Positions 9,257 to 20,433 of a stretch of DNA of 64,000 bases are shown in pieces. Positions within the stretch are counted from its first letter, which is position 1. Every line of letters begins with the position of its first letter. The position numbers and the translations under genes were made by a program. The DNA lies in assembly GCA_009746045.1 (NCBI GenBank), contig RPFO01000080.1:7278244-7342243 (forward strand). The letters run 5' to 3'. The DNA comes from Mesostigma viride. Lineage: Eukaryota; Streptophyta; Mesostigmatophyceae; Mesostigmatales; Mesostigmataceae. Under the pieces are notes generated by a model that worked only from the letters and a program-made list of their open reading frames with translations, ran no database searches and had not been told where the DNA came from.

Positions 9257-10727
9257 GTACTTTTCCACGTGAAACGTGAGTTCCGGAAATGCACGACCTA
9301 GCCATGGCGGCTTGCGCCCATGCATGCAGTTTACGTTTTCCGACGATATAGCTGGCCAAACTCAGGAAATAGTTTTTGTATATCCTAGAGATGATACAAG
9401 TGAACTTTCAGCTCGCGGGGATGCGATTTACTAGGTGTCGGCACCGTTCTTGCTGGAAAAAGCTGCGATCAGGCAGGCCGACGGAATTGATTACTACAAC
9501 TGCTTTCCGGCGAAATTCGAAGGATTTATAGGTATCTTTCTACCTTTTATCATGCATTGTCATAGAATTGACTTAGTGGCAGTATAGATTTGATGATTTC
9601 GACCACTCTGTCACGTCATGGTGTGTGTGCCTCAAAGTGCCACTTTTGCGGGCACCGCCTGGGCCAAGGTAACGCCAGCCATGCAAGGTAAAGCCGGAAT
9701 ATCGTTGTCTCATCATTTCTTGATGTTCTTACATGAGTTTAAGCTTGCGAGGTGTTGCCAGTTTCGAGTCTTGATGCTCTTTCTTGACCGTTGCCTGCCC
9801 CTCTCCAAAACCCCCTTTTGAGATGATGTTGCCAGGCATTTGCCTTGCCCTGGTGTAGTTGTGCAGGTTTTTAGGCGCTGTATGGGTTTCAACACCTTCA
9901 TAGATGTTAGTTGTTCTTTTGCTACGTTCATACTGCATAATTGTGTGGCCGTGGGCCTCGTCAAGGGTGCTTTCAAGCTTATATGGGTGAGTGAAAGATC
10001 TTGGTGGTAAACCACTGTCATCATGTGCCAGCAAGTATGTTGGCCATGCCATGGCAAGGCAAAACAGTTTTATCCATGTCCATTCTTGTTAGAGACACTT
10101 GAAATATGCTTAACCTGCCCAATACATTGGTGGTTAACACACACAAAAAAACCTTTCGTGGGTAGGTATCCAAACCCATTCCCTACGTGCTTGCATAGGC
10201 TCTAACACATTATAAGGTATAATATAACTGCAAGATGATGATGCAAGCATGTTGTCCTATTATGCTGGAAGGGAAATGAGTTGATTGGCATGGTTGGTGG
10301 CCACGGTGGTGTGTAGTACGACCGCACTCCCATGCTAGCATTTTGTTACCAAGGCCCAGTCCTATTTATAGCACTGGCAGTGTTTTGCATGTTTCAGGCA
10401 GTGCCAGTGGCCGAATCGAGTCCAGTTTTTTGCCACAGTTCAAGAACTCTAATATCTACATGCCTATGATTTTTAATAGTGAATATGGATTTTATTGGAT
10501 TTTACACACTCGTGCTTCCACAGAAAATTCCAAAATCGCGAGTAAGGGTTGAGAGTCATGTATAATTTTACATGATTTGGTCAACATATGATTTTTTAAG
10601 CACATGCCCAAGCATTAGCATGATATTGAGTGCTATGATGCATATCAAACATATGGGGTACCCCCCTACCCTTACCGCCACATGATCTCAAAGATGGTAT
10701 ACTCAGTCCTATTTTTAGGACTGAGTT

Positions 10728-11257
10728 TCTACAGGGGACGTGTTAAGTGGCTGGAGGCTTTTACCAAAGCCAGGGAGGAGTGGGTTGTTCCAGATGCACG
10801 TAGTCCCACACACACACCACCTGTGACTCCTCTTGATGCTATGCCAGCTGGAGCCAAGAAGTTAAGGTTAAAGTTTGTGTGCAAGCATAAACCTCAGGCT
10901 GATGGGGGACCACCCATTTTCCATGCTAGGCCATGTGTTACTGAGTTCAGGGGCTCTACAGAGCTGACAGAGGCTGAGCTTTATACTCCTGGTATTCAGC
11001 AAACGTCTCTCAAGGTGTTGCTTTCCTTGTTTCTGCATCAGCAGGGAAGGATTATGTGTGTAAAGCCACAGATATCAAAAGAGCCTTTCTAAAGGGGGAC
11101 CCTGCCATAGCACAGCAGGTCTGGAGAGGTCAGGTATACGTGCATGGTGAATACTCCTAAGGTGTGGCACAGGGATATTGTTCAACCCTTGTTGAGGCCA
11201 AACCTGGGGGTTGAAGGGTTGCAGTCAGCTCCAAAAATTTTTAGGCTGTCTGCACAG
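10728..11257 (+). pseudogene. copia-2 pol fragment: RT N-terminal half
   Basis: This reads KKLRLKFVCKHKPQ, RPCVTEFRGSTELTEAELYT and DIKRAFLKGDPAIAQQ with frame changes. The copia-1 equivalents are LLKLKFVIKMKEVD, RPVLNEFKGTGECTAEELYT and DFKRAFLEGDADVAQE. The ELYTPG motif is conserved. It is broken by at least one frameshift near 11090-11150 and ends at the hAT-like insertion, whose TSD lies in the GLQSAPK motif region. Confidence 0.8.
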
Positions 11258-12869
11258 CAGAGTGCAATCGTACGTTATACGCGTTATACGGTCACGGTGG
11301 AGTATAATGTATAATACGGTATAATACGGTATAATACGGTATTATACGTTTTCGTACGGACACACTCAGAATACTCTGATTTTACACATTTTAAGACACC
11401 CACCATCAATCCACATGTTTTTAACACTGTTTTGGACATAATCCAAGGTTGCCCTACCCTCGGCTATACTCTATACGGTGGATATTGTGGACACGATCGA
11501 TATATTGCATGTAATACTGAGAGTGTAAACGTGCGCATGCATAATTGTGTGTATGTGTATAACTGTATATATGTGGCTTTATATTGGTTATGTTTACTTG
11601 GGTGCCTTCACTTTGATGCAAGTAATTATATATGGTAAAAAGGCCAGCAATAACTAGGGGACCGTGCAGTGGGCCAGCAAGGGGCCAACATGTTAAACAT
11701 GGCTAAACAGGTGGGGATGTGATAATAAGTAACTCACATATTCTCACCTTCCATACAACAACCTTGTTTTCCAGCAGGCTGAAGAGCATGACAGGCGTCT
11801 ATGAGCTCGCCAGCTCCTTGCAACGGTGATGCCGCTCCCAGGCAGCTAGGGTCCTTGACTACGCAATATAGAATGTCTACCGTGTGAAAACCTCCATACA
11901 GGAAGCGTAGCAAAGCCAGATAACTGCCCGATCAATTCTGGGTAGCTTTAGGAAGCATGGCATACGTAGCGTAAGGAAAACCATTGAAAGCTGCGGAAAA
12001 TCTGATAGCACAACTGCAACAAGTGGAGAACAAAATAGCAAGAAAAACCCAGAAACGGCGCAAAAAGTTTCATGCCAGGTTCATTAAGAGCGCAAACAGA
12101 CTGGGCGGTGACATGCGGCAAATCAACGTACCACGGCCGGCATTATTTCCTACCCAGGCGCGCAAGAAAAGCCAGCCAGCCATGGATGGATTAACCGCGG
12201 ATCGCGCAGGCCTGAACGAAATCATTTTAGAAATGACAGGAAATGGCCGCAGATCGAAGATGCTTAGGTTATTTTCATGGTGTCCGTTACTAAACGGCTC
12301 TTGCTGCATCAAAATAACCCACGAATATCGAGTTCTACCGTCGCAGGCACACATGCTAGATTATTCATCGCGGCCAAATTGTTGGATGAGACCCCCGTGC
12401 AAATCTGTACCAACAAAGGCAGCGAATTTGCAAATAGTGCAGATCTTGCTATGAAACATCATAATAGAACATCACTTTTAACCATCGGCTTAATTTTTTC
12501 GCCTGTCGCCCGCCGCATTAGCCATATTTTAACGGAACGCACGTCGCCATGGCCACCTCCGCACGGTGCGCGCACTGTGCACCACAATGTCAAAATAAGA
12601 TCGCGTCGAATTGTGAAAGTTCAGACGGGTCAGTACTTATAGTAGAGATACGAAATCTGTGGCTTCAAATCGTTGCCCTGTCGTTCTGGCATCCTAGCCG
12701 CGCAAAACGTAAAAAAAACGCGGAAAACACGGCATCATACGGTATAATACGGTATTATACGTCATTATACGCTAAAACGTATTATAACGTATGAATCATA
12801 CGCTCAAAGCCAGCGTATTACGTATTATACCGTATTATACCGTATTATACGGCGTATGATTGCACTCTG
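11258..12869. mobile_element. hAT-like non-autonomous element (1.6 kb)
   Basis: The termini are CAGAGTGCAATCGTACG on the left and its reverse complement with one mismatch on the right. They are flanked by a perfect 8-bp duplication CTGCACAG (11250-11257 and 12870-12877). An 8-bp TSD with TIRs starting CAGAG is the signature of the hAT superfamily. Subterminal regions at both ends are packed with TATAATACGG-type repeats, typical of transposase binding sites. The interior has no transposase-like ORF, so it depends on an autonomous partner elsewhere. Removing it restores copia-2 homology across the site. Confidence 0.85.
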
Positions 12870-13891
12870 CTGCACAGGAGGTATTCATGAAGCTAGGGGC
12901 CACCTACGATGACATTGACCCTTGCTTGTTTGTCATCCCACACCCTGATGGAATGATGATGTTTGTCTGGCATGGGGATGATCAGTTAATCTCAGGTCCT
13001 AGAGCTGCAGTGGATGCTTTCATAGCTCAGGTGTCTGCCAGTTTTGAGATTGGCAAGCAGCTAGAGCTGGGCAAGGAGCCAGTCAAGTTCTGTGGCATGA
13101 TGCTTGAGTTGCTGCAGCAGCAGGGCAGCTGGGTTTGTTCCATGCAGGCCTCTGCTGAATACATTAAGTCTTGTCTGGATGTCCTGCCCGTTCACATCAC
13201 CCCTGACATGTGCCCTACCATTAGAGGCAAGCTTGGTTGGCTATCTATGTGCTACATGTGCACCCCACCTGGCTTTTGTGAGCAGGGTAGATGATGAGGT
13301 ACTACAGGAGGTAGGAGCACGGGCAATCAAGCAGTTGTTGCATGATGGTCCACCTTTGATGCTTCACTCACTGGACCTGTTTACTCCCATTCACATCACG
13401 TGCATGATGGATAGTTCAATGGAGTCCAGGGTAGTTACCAAGGTTCAAGCCAGAGAGGCTGGATTGTTTTTCCTGCATAACCAAGGTGGGAAGAAGTCAC
13501 TAGTCTCCTGGTTCAGTAGATTGCACAAGAGGAAAGCTGTGAGTAGCAATGTAGCTGAATGCAGGGCTGTGGTATCTTCTGTCTTGCATGCAACCTGTAT
13601 CTCAATCACTTGCTGGTCTGGCTTCAACACCAGGCTGGTAGCTCTGCAGGAGTGAAAGCACACTTGCTGACTGACTCTCAATCTATCATCTCTTTCCTTG
13701 CCAATCCTTTGGCTGTACACTCGGACCTGGATTGGATTGTGCTAAAACAGGAATGCAAGTACCTGGAGTCTAAAGCCCACGTCAGGGACAAAGACAATGC
13801 TGCAGATGCACTGACCAAGGTGCCACAAGCAGCAGGACCACAATACCAGGTCTTGTATGGGTTGATGAACCCTGGTTACAGTCTGAAGTGA
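12870..13891 (+). pseudogene. copia-2 pol fragment: RT C-terminal half and RNase H
   Basis: It contains DDIDPCLF and WHGDDQLIS (the RT catalytic HGDD, as in copia-1), then the copia RNase H landmarks MDSSMESRVV, SWFSRLHKRKAVSSNVAECR, LTDSQSI and DKDNAADALTKV. At least three frames are needed (12860-13294, 13104-13655, 13559-13891), so it is not functional as read. Confidence 0.85.
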
Positions 13892-14600
13892 CTGGCACAT
13901 TGTACATGTTAGCCCATGACCCCCTGCCTAATACTGCAGCTGAAAGGCTGCAGTGGCAGCTGGGTAGTTTTCTGACAGTGAGAAGCACTGGTCTAGAAAG
14001 TTGGGACATGATGAATGTGTTATTTATTGAATAAAATTTTGTGAGACACTTGTTTGGATGACCATGACATGCTGGGGCCTGGAGCACCCATCTCACTCAG
14101 TTAAGAAACCATGCTTGAGACATGGGGCCTTTTTAATGCATCTCTTGTACATGTGTGAGGTGACCTTTGGGTCCTAGTAGGTTATCTGACAGTTTTTTTT
14201 AAGGCATTGGGAATGGCTGCGTCCATTTGATGGCTATGTGTGTTTCTGTTGAAACCCAAAGAAAACTTAAAGTGGGAGTTAGTCTAAGTCTCCCGCCTGT
14301 AGCCTAAGTGGACACGTGCCAGCACCGCCGGCGCCCAATTGGGTACTGGGACGGTGCTGGACTAGAGCAGTCGTGGCATGGACACGTGGCTGTACTCAGT
14401 ATGTGATGAGCCGGTACCTCAGTACCGGGACTGTAGTTGTCATGTTAGGACTGACTAGATCAGGTTGTAACTGATAGGCTAGTCCGTCCAGGATCAGTAA
14501 GTTAGTTTAACTTACGCAAAGTCTGGCCAGCCCTCGTTGACGGCTGGCCAGCGGTATATGTGCCACATTATCCTAATGCCAAGGTGTCTCGTCGTTCACA
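13892..14600 (+). other. copia-2 3' untranslated region and probable partial LTR
   Basis: No coding sequence. A purine-rich PPT-like run ends at 14276 and AGTTAGTC follows, as in the copia-1 3' LTR. GCCGGTACC...GGTACCGG-type short inverted repeats occur at 14390-14440. The LTR is diverged from that of copia-1, and its end is uncertain. Confidence 0.4.
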
Positions 14601-14755
14601 CACACACGCCATTTGGCAGTGCCCAAGCATTCCAAGCTCAGTGTGTCCATAACTACCGCGCCGTCCAGCTTTCGGGCCTGAGGTCGGCGGTGAGGATCCA
14701 CGTCTCGGCCCCATACGTAAGAACAGGGGGACAATGTAAGAACAGGGAGGACGAG

Positions 14756-15794
14756 AGTTATTATAAATAGTGACGGAACCTTTTTGCCACTTGGGCAATT
14801 AGGTCCGTCACTATTTATCCGGCGAAAACCACTCGCCGGCATCTATTCCGCGTTAAGTTCACGTGAACGTGGCGCGGAATTGATGCCGGCGAGTGGTTTT
14901 CGCCGGATAAATAGTGACGGACCTAATTGCCCAAGTGGCAAAAAGGTTCCGTCACTATTTATAATAACTAAAACGTCGTAGTGTGGGGGCCGATATCTAT
15001 CGTACCGCTAATGCCTACTGCAGTACCGAATCTCGCCTTAACGATATTCCAACCGGGCATTTTTCCCTTCTGGCACTTTCGTTTGGCCTTCTGGTATCAA
15101 TTCCTTCCGGTATTCGGAAATACCCGTGTCACCACAGGGATTCGAACCCCCGACTTACGAGGTCTTAGTTATTATAAATAGTGACGGAACCTTTTTGCCA
15201 CTTGGGCAATTAGGTCCGTCACTATTTATCCGGCGAAAACCACTCGCCGGCATCTATTCCGCGTTAAGTTCACGTGAACTTAACGCGGTCCAATAGATGC
15301 CGGCGAGTGGTTTTCGCCGGATAAATAGTGACGGACCTAATTGCCCAAGTGGCAAAAAGGTTCCGTCACTATTTATAATAACTAAGACCTCGTAAGTCGG
15401 GGGTTCGAATCCCTGTGGTGACACGGGTATTTCCGAATACCGGAAGGAATTGATACCAGAAGGCCAAACGAAAGTGCCAGAAGGGAAAAATGCCCGGTTG
15501 GAATATCGTTAAGGCGAGATTCGGTACTGCAGTAGGCATTAGCGGTACGATAGATATCGGCCCCCACACTACGACGTTTTAGTTATTATAAATAGTGACG
15601 GAACCTTTTTGCCACTTGGGCAATTAGGTCCGTCACTATTTATCCGGCGAAAACCACTCGCCGGCATCAATTCCGCGCCACGTTCACGTGAACTTAACGC
15701 GGAATAGATGCCGGCGAGTGGTTTTCGCCGGATAAATAGTGACGGACCTAATTGCCCAAGTGGCAAAAAGGTTCCGTCACTATTTATAATAACT
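14756..15794. mobile_element. Composite palindrome of three MITE units with inverted spacers
   Basis: A ~214-bp unit starting AGTTATTATAAATAGTGACG and ending in its reverse complement occurs at 14756-14969, 15167-15383 and 15581-15794. Each unit is itself a palindrome. The ~197-bp spacers at 14970-15166 and 15384-15580 are reverse complements of each other, so the whole 1039 bp is one near-perfect inverted repeat centred at ~15274 on CACGTG. It is flanked by ACGAG at 14751-14755 and 15795-15799. A related LINE copy at ~53037 reads straight through (GGACGAGGACCTT), confirming insertion and TSD. Confidence 0.9.
15384..15580 (+). repeat. Spacer with tRNA-like B box (inverted copy at 14970-15166)
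   Basis: The strand shown begins CTCGTAAGTCGGGGGTTCG and includes GGTTCGAATCC, an exact pol III B-box / tRNA T-arm consensus, followed by CTGTGGTGACA, which resembles an acceptor end. A full cloverleaf cannot be drawn because the D- and anticodon arms are missing. It is probably a tRNA-derived (SINE-like or 3' tRNA half) fragment trapped between MITE units. Confidence 0.45.
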
Positions 15795-17109
15795 ACGAGG
15801 ACCTTAAACAGGTCCTGTTTCTCTATCTTGCCCAGGGGCTTAATTGCGCCACAGGTCCCGGTATTGGCGTAAAGCGTGCCAGGCGAGGGAGATCTCCGCT
15901 CATCGATGCGGTGGTCCACATCAGCCTCGCAGCTGCAGGGAGGAGGCTGCCCAGCAGATCAGTTGACGTGCGGTCCCGATACAACAGGATTCGAGAGCCG
16001 TCAAGGAGAAAGAGGTCGGGCAGTGGCTGAGTGAGCCCAATCGCCAGAGCCTCTGTCTTCTTGCTGACCTCAAGCCCCACTGCGTGCATGGGCCTCGATA
16101 GCCAGGCAGTCAAGCCACGTCTGCACGTGCTCAGTGTCCTCGAAGAGGGTGGTGTCGTCTGCATAGATGATCTCCGCCAGCCGAATCTCTGTTTCCGCCC
16201 AGCCATGCCAGAAACGGTTGTCAACCTGCACCCCTGGTTCCCTACCCACGATGCGGGCAAATCGCTTGCGCGCCTGAATCATTACGTATTCGACCACAAT
16301 AATGAACAGGTAGGGCGACAGCACGCAGCCCTGCCACACACCCTTCTGTAAAGGGCATGGTGGCGTGGCCCCGTAGAAAGTGCGCACCGAAGTGGTGGAC
16401 CCTTCATCGTACAGGTTGCGGATGACAGCAATAAGGGGGCGGGGGATCCGGAACAGAGCGAGGATGTCCCATAGCGCAGGCCAGAACTGAACCGAATCGA
16501 AGGCTTTGATGAAGTCCACCATGCAGCACAAGGTGTGCACAGAGGAGACTCACCAGGCTGAAGGCGTTGCAGTTCTTCCACAAGGCGGCGAGTAGCGAAG
16601 AGCGCCTGTACTGTACTGTACAGGTGTTGCGACCTGAACGGAAGCCGTGCTGAGTCTCACTTAGGTGACCGTCCAGGGCCGCCGTGCGCAGGCGATTCAG
16701 GATGAGCCGCATGAGAAGCTTGAGGGGGGCAGTCTTTAATTGGATGCACACCCCTCTGTAGTTACTGGGGTCGGCTGGCGACCCCTTGTTCTTGTACAGC
16801 ATCGTGCGAAAACTGTGTTGCCAGGCCGCTGGAGGCAGTTGCGACGACAGCAGAAGGCGGTTGCAGATATCCCGGAAGAGCAGCATGACACCAGTGTCCT
16901 CGAACTCGGCTGCAAGTTTCACAACTGCGGCCGGAATCTCGTCGGAGCCGGTGGCGGGGTCGTAACCGGCAGGCGCTGGACCGCCTCCGTGACCTCGCGA
17001 GAGGTGAAAGGAGGCATATCTGACGGGTCGCCATTGAGCGGGCCGATCATCGGGGGGACTAACTAAATAGTCCGCCGCTGACCTGGACTGCCAATAAGTG
17101 AGCGGACGC

Positions 17110-17292
17110 CCCAGCCGACGTGGGACTTTCTTAGGTCCAGGCCAGACGCCCAACAAGGTGTACCCCCAGAAGCCCAAGGTGTACTGGAGGGGCGGGGACC
17201 TGATGATTAACCACAAGATGTGGACGCCCCCTGCGGGCTAGAATAGCTTGTATAGCCCTAGCTTGTATACCCATTGGTAGTCACTGCCGCCA
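17110..17292 (+). pseudogene. LINE ORF1 3'-end fragment (plus orientation)
   Basis: It contains KVYWRGGDLMINHKMWTPPAG split over GTGTACTGGAGGGGCGG and GTGGACGCCCCCTGCGGGC. The same sequence occurs in reverse orientation at ~18840-18930 and ~52090-52180. The homology stops at CACTGCCGCCATG near 17292, where the endonuclease-coding LINE fragment begins. Confidence 0.6.
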
Positions 17293-18660
17293 TGTTATAT
17301 ATTCGCATTGCCTCCCTGCCTGCACGGATGGGTGGCTGTGGTCTGACTCGTGCCGCCCGGCTGGCCCCAGCAGCATTTTTGGGCTCCGTCGCTCAGTCGT
17401 GGGCGGAAAGCTGCCGGCTCCTGCCCCTTTTGGCAACGGCAGCGCCTGACCTCCTGGACCCCAGCAGCCCTTTGCCCTTCGTCACCGCCATCCAGGAGGC
17501 CTATGCTGAGATCCAGCAGGCCTGTTCTCCCGTCCGTGCCGCTCAGGCGGTACAGCGCCACCCGATCCCTCGCGGCACTCCCTCGGTCGCCTCCGTTCAA
17601 ATTCTCCCGCCGCATTCCCTGCTCGCGTCATCGATAAACACCAGAAAACCTACGCGGGTATTCTGCACACGGCTGATTGGATGGCCGCTTTTCGCGGACC
17701 TCAACGCCCAGGGACGTGCGTGGAGCCCTGTTCTCGCTTTCCTTGCGGAGTGTGGGCTCGGCGTACCTTCGTGCTCTTCCCATGGCCCCCCCATTCGCCT
17801 TAGCTCCCAGCCACTATATACTCGGTGGCGCTCCGGCACCAGCTATTTGCCCCGCAGCCTCTTGTTCCGGCCGGGCGGCCTTGCGGTAGCTGTGGGCAGC
17901 CGCTGGATCCCACGGGGACTCACTACCTTGCCTGCATGGGGCCGGCCAACAGAATCAGAATTGGTATTTGTATTTGCACACGTACTGTCCTCCTGACGGT
18001 GGTGCTCGCCATGATTCGGTCGGTTTTCCCCCACGCGAACATCCGGTCCGAGGATGCGGATGGCGCTGCCTTCTATTCCCCCAACCACCGGCCTGACATC
18101 GTGGTGCTGAACTTTGAGGGGGGTGGCCGGCATCTGCTTATCGACGTTTCGGTGGCGCGACCCTTGGCTCTTAGCCACGTGGCTGGGGCCTCCCTCACGG
18201 CAGGTTACACGGCGGACCGGGCGGAGCGGGCCAAGCTCCTGGCCTACGGCGACGTCGGGCACCATCGTGTGGTGCCCTTTGTCCTGGAGGAGTTTGGGGC
18301 CATGGGGCCCCTGAACTCCGCCTTCTTCAAGGAGTGTTGCCGGCTCCGGGAGGACCGGCTGGACCTGGAGGGCCAGCGGACCCCATGACCCATGGTCGGC
18401 GCGGACCTGGACGTCATATTGGCGTCAGCGCTTGTCGGTGGCGCTGACTCGGGCCATGGCTGACATCGTGCTCCGCCGTAGTACGCGGGCTGATTTTGCG
18501 GTGCAGCAGGGCTATTAGGTTCCTCCCGTTAGGCGTTTCCATTGGTCTTATCGTAGTATAGAGCTTTGACATGGCTCTGTATATAGGTTTATAGCTGGGC
18601 GTTTGCTTTGGTTTGAGTGATTTCACTCTGCTGTAAGTAATTATATTTTTTAAATATATA
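17293..18660 (+). pseudogene. LINE C-terminal fragment with zinc finger and restriction-like endonuclease
   Basis: Overlapping frames (17274-17996 and 17825-18388) encode ARMGGCGLTRAARLAPAAFL, a CCHC cluster CGSCGQPLDPTGTHYLAC, then a PD-(D/E)xK-like core with RPDIVV and HLLIDVSVARPL. This arrangement is the C-terminal endonuclease region of several non-LTR retrotransposons. Two frames are needed, so the copy is broken. The 3' end (CTGCTGTAAGTAATTATAT) is shared with the copy at 37261-38050. It lies in opposite orientation to the neighbouring RT pseudogene, so it is a separate insertion or a rearranged copy. Confidence 0.7.
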
Positions 18661-18779
18661 TTATGCCCATAGAATGGCTGTACAAGGGCTAAGCTAAGGC
18701 TATGGGCCTATGGCTGGTTGTGTACCGTGTGTTAGCGGTGCACTTGACTAGGTATGGTGGCACAGCTAGGAAAACATTC

Positions 18780-19105
18780 TAGGCATGCTTGCCATGGCGG
18801 CAGTGACTACCAAGGAATACAAGCTATAGGGCTATCCTAGCTCGCAGGGGGCGTCCACATCTTGTGGTTGATCATCACGTCGATCCCGCCCCTCCACTAC
18901 ACCTTGGCTTCTGGGGGTCCTGCTTGTGGCGGAGGTATTTCGGCCACAGGTCGCGTCGCTGCTGCTGCTGAGCCGGGGGTCAGGTCGTCGTCCAGCGTCT
19001 GGAGGTGAGGTCGTGCATGCAACCTCTTGCGACGAGAAAGGAACTGCTGCTAGTCCTCGCGGGAGGGAATTAAGGTCAGTGATCAGGACTGGTGGGGGAG
19101 CCGCC
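18780..19105 (-). pseudogene. LINE ORF1 fragment, left part (split by Ty3-2)
   Basis: The minus strand carries the ORF1 C-terminal domain ending in a GGDxMxNHKMWTPP-like tail. It is collinear with 52060-52360. It is cut at CCGCC by Ty3-2 and resumes at 49908. 18660-18780 is unique AT-rich sequence without features. Confidence 0.65.
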
Positions 19106-19689
19106 TGTTACGTCCCTGCCCTTTTGGCCGGACGTAACAATGGAATAAATTACTAAGGCTGTTTGGTCTATTGGACTTGGGTTTTACGGACCTTGGCTAT
19201 CGTGTGAATTGGACTAGTTATTTTGGTCCTAGGTTGTCCTTTTAGGGGCCGGCGCTGTGGCGCCGCGCCGGTTCTGAGTCTGTCAGTGGTTCTAGGCGTG
19301 GATCCTATAGTTGAGGGTCGATGTCGGCCCGGATCCTACGTGGCATGAGTGACTCGGATTGTTCTAGGGAAATCGGCGTGTATCTGCGCCGCAACCAACC
19401 TAGGTTAAATTGGTCCGAGGACGAGAGTCTCGTCCTCTTGGTTTAATGAATGATAAGTGCGAATACGCCTACACATTGAGCCCGGGGCATTATCCATTTG
19501 TAATTGGTATTGCTAGCCAATATAAGTGTGAACTAATTAGCTTGGCATTAAGCCGTGATGCCAGATATCTCACGACTCACGTCGTGAAGCGCAACCTACT
19601 TTAGGCTATCTTGAATTATTCCTAATTCCGGCAAGGAGGGTCTTTCGCTACGTAGCTCAGGCTAGGTGTGTCTGGGCAGGGACGTAACA
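19106..19689 (+). repeat. Ty3-2 5' LTR
   Basis: It starts TGTTACGTCCC and ends GGGACGTAACA, perfect 11-bp inverted ends in TG...CA form. The primer-binding site candidate CTGGTTATCGGAGG follows at 19690. The 64-codon frame inside (19410-19604) is identical in both LTRs, as LTR identity requires, and need not be a gene. Confidence 0.95.
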
Positions 19690-20433
19690 CTGGTTATCGG
19701 AGGAAATGTGCTGGAAGGTTAGCTAACTCTCGCGGAGAGGGTTAGTGAGCCAATTAGGATACCAAGACGAAGCTTGGCGTAGGTAGAGGTTCCGGAATTC
19801 AACGATTGCTGTCAGGCCGGCGGCCAGCCCGTAAAGGGATTCAACGACGACCTAGGCAGCAAGCGGCCAGTCTGGGATACTCGGCGGGGCTAGCAATAGT
19901 CCTGTGGTGAGGTGCTGTCAACGATAGCGTTCAGCTCTCCTGTTTTCAACGACACCTAGTGGCGGCCAGGGCTTGCCTTCAACGACACCGGGTGGCGGCC
20001 AGCTCAGGAGGGTTTAACGTCATCGAAGATGGTACGTCCCCTAGTTAGAATTCTTTCTTTACAAAGCTATGCCTGCTGAAGGCTAGCTGGCGAGCTTGCT
20101 CTCTATCCGGGAACGCGCGCGCAGGGGGTTTATGTTATATGTTGTGCCTCTATAGGTTGTAAATGTTGTTGGTGCCCATGGACGTCGCGGAGACGGACAT
20201 TCGTTGTTTGACCTGCAAGGGGTCGTGGGGGTGGATACCGTCTGGCTGTTGCCGACTGTGTTGACGGTGTTTACCTCCGTGTGTGCGTATAGCCCGTTCC
20301 TGCGGAAGGCTCGGGCGTGTGCTGTGATACACTCCGTGCTCTCTCCTCGTTTGTTTAAGGTCACTGCATTAGAGGTAGCCTGGGTTTCCCCTTTCTCTCT
20401 TGCTTGCAAGCCGCTGCCTGACTATGATGTAAC
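19690..20433 (+). other. Ty3-2 leader with short degenerate repeats
   Basis: Untranslated leader. A motif of the form TTCAACGACACC...GGCGGCCAG recurs about four times between ~19797 and 20002 with 25-45-base spacing. These could be packaging or Gag-binding signals, but the sequence alone does not show it. Confidence 0.45.

Larger units (their letters stand above)
8272..10727. mobile_element. Non-autonomous insertion with 40-bp repeats, flanked by a 20-bp direct repeat
   Basis: The sequence splits the copia-2 pol. CCTATTTTTAGGACTGAGTT occurs at 8252-8271 and again at 10708-10727, flanking or ending the insert. Both ends also hold a palindrome around AGTCCTAAATTTAGGACT (8276-8295; right copy with TATTTTTA in the middle), so TIR and TSD cannot be separated cleanly. 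Inside are two arrays of a 40-bp unit and a duplicated ~75-bp block starting TGGACTAAATATGCAAC. 9258-10700 is AT-rich with no coding signal. No transposase is seen, and the class is unassigned. Confidence 0.55.
7924..14512 (+). mobile_element. copia-2: decayed copia-like element, interrupted three times
   Basis: Three blocks (7924-8251, 10728-11257, 12870-13891) join into one degenerate pol related to copia-1. They cover the end of the protease-like region, RT and RNase H. The element is split by Ty3-1 on the left, the 40-bp-repeat element (8272-10727) and the hAT-like element (11258-12869). A purine run (AAAGAAAACTTAAAGTGGG) precedes AGTTAG at 14277, matching the PPT and AGTTAA start of the copia-1 3' LTR, so 14277 is probably where its 3' LTR begins; the end near 14512 is a guess. 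Confidence 0.75.
14625..17110 (-). pseudogene. LINE ORF2 (reverse transcriptase) pseudogene, split by a MITE composite
   Basis: Minus-strand non-LTR RT. In order: GSDEIPAAVVK, KGSPADPSNYRGVC, QHGFRSGRNT (frame 16404-17216), then VDFIKAFDSV, QGCVLSPYLF and YADDTTLF (frame 16070-16540). A degraded C-terminal piece at 14625-14750 matches LPVLTYGAETWTLTADL in the copy at 53 kb. The RT is spread over two frames. The 1.04-kb palindrome at 14756-15794 sits between the RT and its tail with TSD ACGAG. A related copy at 52.5-53.4 kb lacks most of the RT by internal deletion. The element is dead as read. Confidence 0.82.

Noticed and set aside
15384-15430. Complete tRNA gene
   Set aside because: The T-arm/B-box is perfect, but D-arm, anticodon arm and a pairing acceptor stem are missing.
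16404-17216. A second plus-strand gene opposite the LINE RT (for example 16740-17066)
   Set aside because: Only the minus strand carries RT motifs; the plus frames are shadows in GC-rich sequence.
19410-19604. 64-codon ORF present twice, identical (also 49628-49822)
   Set aside because: It lies inside the two LTRs of Ty3-2; its conservation follows from LTR identity. No domain.
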